This document shows positions 1 through 6,078 of a stretch of DNA of 8,065 nucleotides, piece by piece; position 1 is the first letter of the stretch; every line of letters starts with the position of its first letter. A program made the translations under genes and the position numbers. Source of the DNA: Patescibacteria group bacterium (GTDB lineage Bacteria > Patescibacteriota > Minisyncoccia > Minisyncoccales > DG-74-1). The stretch covers positions 1 to 8,065 of the forward strand of contig JASEJL010000039.1 of assembly GCA_030016465.1 (NCBI GenBank). Direction: 5' to 3'. The notes beneath the pieces are model-generated. The model saw nothing but the letters and a program-made list of their open reading frames with translations, was not told the DNA's origin and searched no databases.

Positions 1-42
1 AAAGAAATCTCAGTCATTAAAATAGTTTAACACTCCTCAAAT

Positions 43-75
43 CCTCTGACAAGTAGTTGTGATACTTGACAGAGG
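43..75. promoter_or_regulatory. Inverted repeat overlapping the -35 box of the coiled-coil gene
   Basis: CCTCTGACAAGT (43-54) and ACTTGACAGAGG (64-75) are inverted copies with 11 of 12 positions matching and a 9-base spacer; after one mismatch the symmetry continues as AAA/TTT (39-41, 77-79). The right arm contains the TTGACA -35 box at 66-71, so a repressor bound here would block the promoter. The alternative is a terminator for a gene upstream of the window: the stem is followed by TTTT only, which is weak. Confidence 0.5.
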
Positions 76-93
76 TTTTCAAAACGATAAACT
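66..93 (+). promoter_or_regulatory. Sigma70-type promoter of the coiled-coil gene
   Basis: Perfect -35 TTGACA (66-71), 16-base spacer, -10 TAAACT (88-93, 4 of 6 to consensus). An alternative -10, TAAAAT at 93-98, is a better match but too far from the -35 (21 bases). Either choice puts the transcript start within a few bases of the ATG at 106, so the mRNA would have a leader of about five bases or none. Confidence 0.5.
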
Positions 94-105
94 AAAATTA
101 GAAAT

Positions 106-432
106 ATGGCTGAAGATATTAAAAAAATTTTAGAAGAATATAAAGAAGAGATCAAACAACATTTTAATGAAAAGACAGAAGAAACTAAGCGACATTTTGA
201 TATCATGGCCGATGATTTGAAGGACCAAGTTAAGATTGTGGCCGAACAGATTGCGACCAACAGTAAAGACATTACGGTGATTAAAAAAAATGTCTCTGGT
301 ATAAACGAAACTCTTGAGATAATCAAGTTAGACATTGAATTCATTAAGAATGAACTGAAACAGAAAGTTGGCCATGATGAATTTGCTGCTTTGGAAAGAA
401 GAGTGGCAATGCTCGAAGCAAAACAAAAATAA
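106..432 (+). CDS. Small coiled-coil protein of unknown function
   Basis: A 108-residue, highly charged protein without signal peptide, membrane segment or cysteines. Nearly the whole chain reads as amphipathic helix: residues 1-45 are rich in K/E with hydrophobic residues at heptad-like spacing (ILEEYKEEIKQHF), and residues 46-108 carry regular I/V/L positions (IATNSKDITVIKKNVSGI, then LEIIKLDIEFIKNELKQKV). The end EFAALERRVAMLEAKQK looks like a trimerising or dimerising coil. Short coiled-coil proteins of this kind are common in CPR genomes and are usually annotated only as hypothetical. It has its own promoter and terminator, so it is a single-gene transcript. The start is the first ATG; no Shine-Dalgarno is visible, which fits a leaderless mRNA. 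A role as a structural or adaptor protein is inference; no catalytic motif is seen. The antisense ORF over this region is a shadow. Confidence 0.75.
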   Translation: MAEDIKKILEEYKEEIKQHFNEKTEETKRHFDIMADDLKDQVKIVAEQIATNSKDITVIKKNVSGINETLEIIKLDIEFIKNELKQKVGHDEFAALERRVAMLEAKQK

Positions 433-457
433 TCTTCGCTATTCTTAAAACTCTCTT

Positions 458-483
458 TAGCCAGTCCATCTGGCTATTTTTTT
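458..483 (+). terminator. Rho-independent terminator of the coiled-coil gene
   Basis: TAGCCAG (458-464), loop TCCAT, CTGGCTA (470-476): a perfect 7-bp stem followed directly by seven T (477-483). It lies 26 bases after the stop codon of the + strand gene. On the other strand the stem is not followed by a T run, so it serves the + direction. Confidence 0.85.
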
Positions 484-504
484 GATTTTTTTAAGACTTA
501 TTCC

Positions 505-540
505 TTTTTAGAAACTTCAAATAATTGAAATCTCTAAAAA
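505..540. other. AT-rich 16-bp hairpin between convergent genes
   Basis: TTTTTAGAAACTTCAA (505-520), loop ATAA, TTGAAATCTCTAAAAA (525-540): 14 of 16 positions pair. It sits 20 bases past the stop of the - strand antiporter gene. It may mark or protect the 3' end of that transcript; there is no separate T tail, so a true terminator is not clear. Confidence 0.4.
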
Positions 541-559
541 AGATATGTTAGGGCAAAAA

Positions 560-1537
560 TTAAATTTCCGAAGCTTTATATTTGGTTAAAATTTCAACTA
601 AAACAAAGATTATATAAAGAGAAAGTAAAAAGAGGGCTTCTTTTTTGGTGATTTTTTGACCAGTTCTAACAAAAAAGAAGAAAAACAATGCTGAAATTAT
701 CAAAAAAAATCTGGCAATTAAAAGAGGAGAAGGATCTAAAATTTTAATTGGAGAAATCAAAGCCACAATTCCCAAAACCAGGGTGGCTGGCACGATAACT
801 GATCCCATCAAATCTCCCAAAATCATCCAGGTCTTTTCTTTTCTGGCTGAAGCTATGGCAAAATAAACTTCTGGCAAAGCTGAACCCAAACCAGTAATTA
901 AAATTCCAATTAAAATTATTGAAACATTAAAATTTTGAGCAAAAAATTGGGCCGAACTAACAATTCCTTGAGCCGCCCCTACTAAAAGGATTATTCCCAA
1001 AATTACTTTTCCTAAATCTTTTAAAAAAACTTTAAATTCTTTAATAATTGAATCTTTATGCTCTTCATAAATTCTAGTAAATCTCTCTCTTTTTGAAAAA
1101 AGCCAGGAACAATAAAATAAAAATAAAATAATTAATAATACCCCATCGACTCTGGAAAGACTTCCATCTAAAATTAAAATCAGAGGCAAAATGGCAGCTA
1201 TCATTGTAAAAACTGAAGTTGTCTGCACTGTTTTACTTTCGGCTGGTAATTCTTTTTTGCTGATTAAAACCGCCAAAGCTACCGCTATTGTTAAAGCGAC
1301 AATATTATTGCCAGCCACATCACCAAAAGAAAATTCGGGAATTTGAATTAGAGCTGAAGTAATACCGATAAAGAGATTGGGTAGAGAAGCAGCAAAAGCC
1401 ATGACAAAAAAGGCAACTACAAACTCTCGCCAGCCTAAAAATCTGGCTATTCTCATTAAACCTCCAACTACCCACTCGCCAGAAAAATAAAGTATGATAC
1501 AAGAAATTATAAAAATAAAGATGTAAAACCAAGACAT
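560..1537 (-). CDS. Sodium/calcium exchanger family (CaCA) membrane protein
   Basis: A 325-residue integral membrane protein, the usual size for prokaryotic CaCA antiporters (about 300-350), with roughly ten hydrophobic helices in two homologous halves. The first alpha repeat is at about 40-92 (MAFAASLPNLFIGI, then FGDVAGNNIV), the second at about 208-262 (GLGSALPEVYFAIAS, then GDLMGSVIVPATLVLG). A cytosolic loop with charged residues (about 148-175) joins the halves. Family members exchange Na+ or H+ for Ca2+ or other cations across the inner membrane. Several canonical ion ligands differ: the alpha-1 glutamate is Asn54, and the Asn/Asp of the GNxxGSNxxN-type segments are Ala81 and Pro250; only Glu223 of alpha-2 is kept. 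The substrate is therefore uncertain. Start: first ATG, with only a weak AGG 15 bases upstream. The gene is monocistronic and convergent with the coiled-coil gene. Confidence 0.85.
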   Translation of the reverse strand: MSWFYIFIFIISCIILYFSGEWVVGGLMRIARFLGWREFVVAFFVMAFAASLPNLFIGITSALIQIPEFSFGDVAGNNIVALTIAVALAVLISKKELPAESKTVQTTSVFTMIAAILPLILILDGSLSRVDGVLLIILFLFYCSWLFSKRERFTRIYEEHKDSIIKEFKVFLKDLGKVILGIILLVGAAQGIVSSAQFFAQNFNVSIILIGILITGLGSALPEVYFAIASARKEKTWMILGDLMGSVIVPATLVLGIVALISPIKILDPSPLLIARFFLIISALFFFFFVRTGQKITKKEALFLLSLYIIFVLVEILTKYKASEI

Positions 1538-1638
1538 AATTGACTATAACCTATGACTATGACATAAATGTTATCGTCATTGTTATTATCACCGTCATTT
1601 ACTAAACTTAATCCCTAATAACCTTCTTTTACAATTTT

Positions 1639-1667
1639 AGTATAGCAAATAGTAATTTTTAAGAAAA
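1639..1667 (-). promoter_or_regulatory. Extended -10 promoter of the antiporter gene
   Basis: On the - strand TG-C-TATACT (1647-1639) is an extended -10 box; 17 bases upstream lies TTTTCT (1667-1662), a poor -35, which extended -10 promoters tolerate. The start would be near 1632, giving a leader of about 95 bases. The perfect palindrome ATGTGCACAT (1672-1681) lies just upstream and could be a regulator site. Confidence 0.35.
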
Positions 1668-1681
1668 AAAGATGTGCACAT

Positions 1682-2347
1682 AGCAGAATTTTTTTATTCG
1701 GGTATTTGGGTAATTTATGTAATTTATGCTTGCTTTTGGTGAAATTCCTGAATAATCACTTAATCTGGTTCAGTAAACCGTATTTGGACATTATTCTCTG
1801 GAGTTTTTTTTGCGGTTAATTAGCCAGTTTCATCTTTTTTAATTCAGCTGTTACTGAACAGTAACCCTAGTAAGAGAACTTTAATTAGATTTTATCAATT
1901 TCACCCTTAACTTCCAAATCTTCTGTTTCTTTTTCTTCTGACCGGGGATCATTGAACTAAGTAATAGACAGTGTTCTGCTTAAGATTCAGCAATGGGTAT
2001 TTTTTGAAAGGACAACCTGGTGTTAGTGTTCTCTTTTGAAAAAGCAGCTTTTTCAGAGGTTAAGTTTCTGACGAGCTTTTTTAAAAAATTAATCTTTCAA
2101 TGGTTTGTTTGCTAATTATCTGCTCTAATTTGGTTATTTGCTTTGCTTGATTGTTGTTGCTTTTAAAGTCCTCAAAGATTTTCTGGAGATTTTCTTGGAA
2201 CTGTTGGCATCATTTGGCAAATAGATTAAGGCTGATAGCATTCTTCCTGCAGATTTCAGCCTGAGATTTACTTCCTTTCAGACATTCCAGGACTACTTGT
2301 GATTTAAACTGACTGGTAAATTTTCTTTTTGGTTCTTTGTTCTCTAT
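1682..2347 (-). pseudogene. Decayed IS3-family transposase (OrfA and start of OrfB)
   Basis: Read on the - strand from about 2332, one frame gives PKRKFTSQFKSQVVLECLKG, then SKSQAEICRKNA, a TGA where IS3 OrfA proteins have Trp (FAK*CQQF), a coil (NLQKIFEDF, QITKLEQII) and a TAA at 2083-2081. This is the OrfA pattern (HTH_Tnp_1, then leucine zipper). The -1 frame over the T6A6 run gives INFLKKLVRNLTSEKAAFSK, like the start of OrfB. A further frame from 1980 gives SRTLSIT*FNDPRSEEKET, GEIDKI*LKFSY*GYCSVT and AELKKMKLAN, QRIMSKYGLL: the HTH_21 region of OrfB. That frame has five stops, and at least one more frameshift is needed. The DDE catalytic domain is absent. There is no ATG; ATA at 2347-2345 may be the former start. 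Clearly dead. Confidence 0.85.
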
Positions 2348-2411
2348 ATGCTTCTATTTTACCACCTAAATCTTATCTTAGCCAACTGTCCAAATTTTGG
2401 GACTCAGTCCA
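1682..2411 (-). mobile_element. Remnant of an IS3-family insertion sequence, 3' part lost
   Basis: The OrfA-side end is probably at 2411: on the - strand TGGACTGAGTCCC followed by AAAATTTGGACAG, starting with the 5'-TG typical of IS3 ends and lying 64 bases before the likely former OrfA start. AGGTGG in between could be the old ribosome site. No matching right end is seen near 1680, and the transposase stops before its DDE domain, so the other half was deleted. The remnant fills most of the gap between the antiporter gene and cysS. Confidence 0.65.
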
Positions 2412-2441
2412 CTCAATATTTTCGGTTAGAAATTAAATGAT

Positions 2442-2463
2442 TTAACCAATATCCTTTGGTTAA
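2442..2463. repeat. Perfect 8-bp inverted repeat upstream of the cysS promoter
   Basis: TTAACCAA (2442-2449), six bases, TTGGTTAA (2456-2463). It lies 25 bases upstream of the cysS -35 box and is overlapped or followed by two copies of ATGATTTAA (2437-2445, 2470-2478). Position fits an operator; a hairpin followed by TTTT is the alternative reading. Confidence 0.35.
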
Positions 2464-2488
2464 TTTTAGATGATTTAATACGAGGTTT

Positions 2489-2516
2489 TTGAAAAATTTA
2501 AATAATTTGATAGAAT
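2489..2516 (+). promoter_or_regulatory. cysS promoter, apparently giving a leaderless mRNA
   Basis: -35 TTGAAA (2489-2494), 16-base spacer, -10 TAGAAT (2511-2516), each 5 of 6 to consensus. Only 8 bases separate the -10 from the ATG at 2525, so the transcript should start at or within two bases of the start codon. No Shine-Dalgarno exists, in agreement. Confidence 0.6.
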
Positions 2517-2524
2517 AGAAGAAT

Positions 2525-3985
2525 ATGCTGAAAGTCTACAATACATTATCACGGAAAAAAGAGGTTTTCCTACCGATGACCCCTCGATTGGTTCAGGGCA
2601 AGAAAAAAGTAAATCTTTTCGTCTGTGGTCCCACTACTTATGACTTCTCCCATATCGGACATGCCCGAACCTATATTGTTTTTGATATGGTTGCAAAATA
2701 TTTGAGAGAAAAAGAGTATAATGTTTTTTATTTACAGAATATTACCGATGTTGATGATAAAATTATAAATCGAGCGATTAAAGAAAGGGTTTTCTGGAAA
2801 GATTTAAGTAGAAAATTTGAAAGAGAATATTTAAAAGATATAAAAGCTCTGAATATAAATAGTGTCACCAAATATGCCCGAGCGACTGATCACATTAAAG
2901 AAATTATCAGCCAGGTGGAAAGGCTTTTGAAAAAAGGGTTTGCCTATCAAATAAAAGATGGAATTTATTATGACATTTCAAAATTCAAAGATTATGGAAA
3001 GTTATCGAAAAGAACAGTTTCAATGGCAGAAGATGCTGTGTCCAGAATTGATGAAGCCAAAGAGAAAAGAAATAAAGGAGATTTTTGCTTGTGGAAGTTT
3101 GTGGTATCAGAACGGCAAAAATCAGGGAAAAAATTTTTAAGAATGCCTTCTTGGCCAAGTCCTTGGGGAGCTGGTCGGCCAGGCTGGCACATTGAGGATA
3201 CCGCCATCACTGAAAAGTATTTTGGTCCCCAATATGATATTCATGGCGGAGCCAGAGATTTGATTTTTCCTCACCATGAGGCTGAAATTGCCCAGATGGA
3301 AGCAATATCCAATAAATCACCGATGGTAAAATATTGGCTTCATACTGGCCTTTTAACTGTTTTTGGAGCAAAAATGTCGAAATCTCTGAAGAATTTCATT
3401 ACTATAAAAGATTTTTTAAAAAAACATTCTGCCCGAATTTTGCGCCTTTTTGTTCTTAAAACTCATTACCACTCCCCTATCGATTACAGTGAAAAGGAAA
3501 TTGAGCAGGTTAAAAGCCAATTAGAAAGGATTGATGAATTTTTAGATAAACTAAATAAAATAAAAGGGGTTAACCGAAAGTTAGAGAAAACTAAAAAAAG
3601 AATGGCAAAAACCCTAATTTTAAGAACTCAAAAAGAATTTGAAAAAGCAATGGATGATGATTTTAACACTCCAAAGGCAATAGCAGCAGTTTTTCATTTA
3701 ATTGGTAGGGGAAATTATTTATTTGACAAAGATAAATTAACTCCGGCTGATGCCAGAGATATTTTAAAGCTTTTAAGAAAAATTGATAAAGTTTTCAATT
3801 TTATCTTCTATGGAAAAAGAATAGCGCCAAAAATTCCTAGTTTTATCAAAAAAATGGTTAGAGAAAGAGAAAAAGCCAGGAAAAAAGAGGATTGGAAATT
3901 GGCTGATGAAATCAGAAGAAAAATTAAGAATTTAGGTTATCAAATCGAGGATACAAGAGAAGGTCCGAAAATTAAAAAAATTTAA
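2525..3985 (+). CDS. cysS: Cysteinyl-tRNA synthetase
   Basis: A 486-residue class Ia aminoacyl-tRNA synthetase (family usually 460-500) that charges tRNA-Cys with cysteine in the cytosol. Seen in order: CGPTTYDFSHIGHA with the HIGH box at 43-46; QNITDVDDKI (71-80); SPWGAGRPGWHIEDTAIT (212-229); DIHGGARDLIFPHHEAEIAQ (238-257); KMSKS at 283-287; a helical anticodon-binding part from about 320; and the usual tail REREKARKKEDWKLADEIR (447-465). The zinc set of E. coli CysRS (Cys28, Cys209, His234, Glu238) corresponds to Cys34, Asp225, His250 and Glu254, so one cysteine ligand is aspartate here. The start fits the family (MLKVYNTLSRKKE) and the promoter position. It is alone on its strand; its stop overlaps that of the convergent glycosyltransferase. 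No T-box leader is possible with so short a leader. Confidence 0.97.
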   Translation: MLKVYNTLSRKKEVFLPMTPRLVQGKKKVNLFVCGPTTYDFSHIGHARTYIVFDMVAKYLREKEYNVFYLQNITDVDDKIINRAIKERVFWKDLSRKFEREYLKDIKALNINSVTKYARATDHIKEIISQVERLLKKGFAYQIKDGIYYDISKFKDYGKLSKRTVSMAEDAVSRIDEAKEKRNKGDFCLWKFVVSERQKSGKKFLRMPSWPSPWGAGRPGWHIEDTAITEKYFGPQYDIHGGARDLIFPHHEAEIAQMEAISNKSPMVKYWLHTGLLTVFGAKMSKSLKNFITIKDFLKKHSARILRLFVLKTHYHSPIDYSEKEIEQVKSQLERIDEFLDKLNKIKGVNRKLEKTKKRMAKTLILRTQKEFEKAMDDDFNTPKAIAAVFHLIGRGNYLFDKDKLTPADARDILKLLRKIDKVFNFIFYGKRIAPKIPSFIKKMVREREKARKKEDWKLADEIRRKIKNLGYQIEDTREGPKIKKI

Positions 3986-5136
3986 ATCTTTCGTTTTTGT
4001 TTATTCTGCTGACACAATTGATAAAAGTTTAAAACCTGGCTGGCAATTTTTGTCCAGGAGTATTTTTGGGCTTCTTTAATCCCCCAATCACCCATTTCTT
4101 TTCTCAGTTTTTCATTTTTAATTAAAATTTCTAATTTTTGAGCCAGAGTTTTATAATCTCTGGGTTCAGCTAAAAACCTAGCTCCTTTTCCGGTTAAAAT
4201 TTTTTTATAACCTTCATTGCCAAAAGCCACTATCGGTTTTTGGCAGGCCATGGCTTCTAATAAAACCAAACCAAAACTCTCCCCAAAAATTGCCGGACTG
4301 CAATAAATATCACAACTTTTATAGAAAGAGGGTACTATTTCTTCCGGTACTTCTCCTTCAAAAATGACATTTTTTAATTTATTAAATTTTACCCATTTTT
4401 CTAAATCTTCTTTTAAAGGTCCTTCGCCAACGATAATTAATCTCAGCCTCTCACTAAAATTTGGTGGAAGGTTTCTCTCTAAAATTTTATAGGCTTTAAG
4501 TAAATAAATTAAGCCCTTTCTTTTTTCAATTCGACCTAAAAATAAAATGTTAATTTTACCATCGGCATATTTTTTTATTTTTTGAACTTCAGGATTAAAA
4601 ATTTCCAAATCTATTCCGTTAGGAATAACTATTTTAGGTCCCCGGTAGCCTTTAAAATATTTCAAAATAAAAGGAGCTACCCCAATTATTCCATCAATTT
4701 TCCACTGACAAATTTTATTAATCAGATTCAGTAAAAAAGGAAACCTCGTCATAAATTTACTGCCTTTTATGTTGGCGTGAAAGGTTAAGATGTTTAAAGT
4801 ATTTGAGACAGCCGGAGAAGCCAAAATTTGCAGGATTGAGGGAAAACCAAAATTATGAAAATGCAAGACATCAAATTTTTCTTTCCTTAAAGTATCTTCA
4901 ATTGCCAGGGGATTAAAATTGATGGTCAGATCTGATGTAGCTCCGGCAAAAGGAAATGGGAAAGAGGTTCCCAAAAGAATAACATTTTTGCCGTAATATT
5001 CTTTTCTTTTTCGGCGGGGAACGATAATTTTAGATTCAACTCCCTTTTTTCTAAATTCTTTAGCCAATCCCAAAATGTGTGTTTTCACGCCGCCAGGCTG
5101 AAAAAAAGAGTGAAATGAAATTAAAGCAATCCTCAT
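3982..5136 (-). CDS. GT4-family glycosyltransferase (PimA-like)
   Basis: A 384-residue GT-B fold, retaining glycosyltransferase, presumably transferring a sugar from a nucleotide-sugar donor to a lipid or surface glycan at the inner face of the membrane. N-terminal acceptor domain: MRIALISFHSFFQPGGVKTH, with GGV at 15-17 as in phosphatidylinositol mannosyltransferases, and HFHNFGFP (93-100). C-terminal donor domain: IPNGIDLEIF (171-180), FLGRIEKRKGLIYLL (199-213), IIVGEGPL (234-241), and the E-x7-E motif ESFGLVLLE (286-294). There is no signal peptide or membrane segment. I start at 5136 because MRIALIS is the first beta strand of the family. An in-frame ATG at 5148 adds only MPNT, and neither start has a ribosome site. 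Acceptor and sugar cannot be told. It lies downstream of rpsP after 105 bases in which I see no clear terminator. Confidence 0.9.
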   Translation of the reverse strand: MRIALISFHSFFQPGGVKTHILGLAKEFRKKGVESKIIVPRRKRKEYYGKNVILLGTSFPFPFAGATSDLTINFNPLAIEDTLRKEKFDVLHFHNFGFPSILQILASPAVSNTLNILTFHANIKGSKFMTRFPFLLNLINKICQWKIDGIIGVAPFILKYFKGYRGPKIVIPNGIDLEIFNPEVQKIKKYADGKINILFLGRIEKRKGLIYLLKAYKILERNLPPNFSERLRLIIVGEGPLKEDLEKWVKFNKLKNVIFEGEVPEEIVPSFYKSCDIYCSPAIFGESFGLVLLEAMACQKPIVAFGNEGYKKILTGKGARFLAEPRDYKTLAQKLEILIKNEKLRKEMGDWGIKEAQKYSWTKIASQVLNFYQLCQQNKQKRKI

Positions 5137-5241
5137 AGTATTAGGCATTAAGTTTAATGATTTAGAAAACTCTGCCTTAACCTTAAATGGATTAACACCT
5201 AACGAGTATCTCTATCTATGAGGAGTACAAAATGTCTTGTC

Positions 5242-5607
5242 CTAAAAGACAGAAGGTGTTTCCTCAACTTTTTCGGTTTTCTCCGAACCCTTTTGAGGAG
5301 GTAAAGACTGAGAAGAAAATTTATTTTCTTCAAGCGCTTTTGCTTTTTTATGCAGCGGAATTTTCTTTCCTTCAATAATTTTTTCCGAAACCAATAAATT
5401 ATGGACGGTTGGTGAGAGTTTTGCCCCAACTGAGAGCCAATATTTAACTCTCTCTTGCTTTAAAACCTTTTCTTTTGTTAAGGGATTGTAAAAACCGACC
5501 TCTTCGACATAAGGGCCCTTAGTTGCCGACTTTCTTTTATCAATAACTACAATCTTGAAAGAAGGCTGATTTTTTTTACCAGTTCTAAATAATCTGATGA
5601 CTAACAT
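5242..5607 (-). CDS. rpsP: 30S ribosomal protein S16
   Basis: 121 residues. The N-terminal 80 match S16: VIRLFRTGKKNQPSFKIVV (3-21), IDKRKSATKGPYVEEVGFYN (22-41), then RVKYWLSVGAKLSPTVHNLL (53-72), the characteristic YWLSxGAxPSxTVxxLL segment. S16 binds 16S rRNA and is needed early in 30S assembly. Bacterial S16 is usually 80-90 residues; here about 35-40 extra residues form a hydrophilic tail rich in K, E, S and P (ending EKTEKVEETPSVF). It is the last of the rpmF-nusB-rnc-rpsP series on this strand, and starts 6 bases after the inverted repeat that closes the GxxExxY cassette. No Shine-Dalgarno before the ATG. Confidence 0.95.
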   Translation of the reverse strand: MLVIRLFRTGKKNQPSFKIVVIDKRKSATKGPYVEEVGFYNPLTKEKVLKQERVKYWLSVGAKLSPTVHNLLVSEKIIEGKKIPLHKKAKALEENKFSSQSLPPQKGSEKTEKVEETPSVF

Positions 5608-5613
5608 AAACTT

Positions 5614-5657
5614 ACGCGAATTTATATGCGAATTGAACGCAAATTATATGCGAATAT
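5614..5657 (+). repeat. Left inverted repeat of the GxxExxY cassette
   Basis: On the + strand it starts ACGCGAATT (5614-5622) and contains TTATATGCGAAT twice, exactly, at 5622-5633 and 5644-5655: 22 bases apart, about two helical turns. The inner copy supplies the last codons and the TAA stop of the GxxExxY gene (…ATTCGCATATAA on the - strand, encoding IRI-stop). It therefore belongs partly to coding sequence. Confidence 0.75.
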
Positions 5658-6033
5658 CTGCATTTATTACTCGTTTTGGTTTTAAGCTTCTTTGACAAAA
5701 GTTTACAATTATTCCTAATTTTCTTTTAGTAGCTTTTAAATATCTTAACATTTGCATAAAATCAGCTTTGGTAATATATTTTTCCACTTTTATATCTCCA
5801 GGAATTGATTTTTCTACTAAAAAATCTATTCTATTTCCTTTAATTAATCCTCTAGAAAATTTAACAGGGACGTCTACTTCTCTTTCGTAATTTATCCCTT
5901 TCTCTTTAAAAAGAAATTCCATAGCATCTGCATATTGTTTATGGCTACAATAACGACCTAATCGATTATGAAGTTGATAAAAAATTCCATTTAATTTATA
6001 GGAGAGTTCTTTATAAATAATTTTCTTATCCAT
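5644..6033 (-). CDS. GxxExxY-family protein (PD-(D/E)XK nuclease-like)
   Basis: 129 residues, the normal size of this family (about 120-135), which Pfam places in the PD-(D/E)XK nuclease clan (PDDEXK_3). Visible landmarks are GRYCSHKQY (26-34), where the family name motif GxxExxY lies but the Glu is replaced; INYEREVDVPV (47-57); NRIDFLVE (67-74), with Asp70 at the first metal-ligand position; GDIKVEKYIT (79-88), with D-x-K in place of the usual E-x-K; ADFMQMLRYLKA (90-101); and KLGIIVNF (105-112). There is no signal peptide or membrane segment. The biochemical role of the family is not established to my knowledge; nuclease activity is only suggested by fold. The gene interrupts a ribosome-biogenesis operon between rnc and rpsP and is enclosed by inverted repeats, so it is more likely a passenger than an operon partner. 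The start ATG abuts the right repeat. Confidence 0.85.
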   Translation of the reverse strand: MDKKIIYKELSYKLNGIFYQLHNRLGRYCSHKQYADAMEFLFKEKGINYEREVDVPVKFSRGLIKGNRIDFLVEKSIPGDIKVEKYITKADFMQMLRYLKATKRKLGIIVNFCQRSLKPKRVINADIRI

Positions 6034-6077
6034 ATATTCGCATACAATTCGTATATAATTCGTATACTAATTCGCGT
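6034..6077 (-). repeat. Right inverted repeat of the GxxExxY cassette
   Basis: On the + strand it reads as four units at 11-12 base spacing: ATATTCGCATAC, AATTCGTATAT, AATTCGTATACT, AATTCGCGT. It begins directly next to the GxxExxY start codon (6031-6033) and ends one base before the rnc stop codon. It therefore forms the whole rnc-GxxExxY spacer and leaves no room for any other leader. Confidence 0.75.
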
Positions 6078-6078
6078 G

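Larger units (their letters stand above)
5614..6077 (-). mobile_element. Candidate small mobile cassette: GxxExxY gene in inverted repeats
   Basis: A single gene is enclosed by inverted 44-base ends (5614-5657 and 6034-6077) that align without gaps at about 35 of 44 positions. TTAC occurs just outside or at the edge of both ends (5612-5615, 6079-6082), as a target duplication would. Removing one TTAC plus everything between would leave the rnc stop codon followed by GTTT and the rpsP ATG, a tight normal operon junction. No transposase is inside, so movement would need outside help or the encoded PD-(D/E)XK-like protein. The mobile nature is inference. Confidence 0.5.

Noticed and set aside
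27..344. 105-codon ORF antisense to the coiled-coil gene
   Set aside because: Its hydrophobic, Ser/Ile/Leu-rich translation is the mirror of a K/E-rich coiled coil; the + strand gene has a promoter, terminator and plausible protein.
1538..1638. Degenerate GTCAT/GACTAT-rich stretch before the antiporter gene
   Set aside because: Short, irregular near-repeats in AT-rich leader DNA without consistent period or symmetry.
2992..3210. ORFs inside and opposite cysS, rnc and nusB
   Set aside because: Overlap genes with clear family motifs, and their translations show no family features.
5614..6077. CRISPR-like array
   Set aside because: Units are 11-12 bases, tandem with no unique spacers, and arranged as an inverted pair around a gene.
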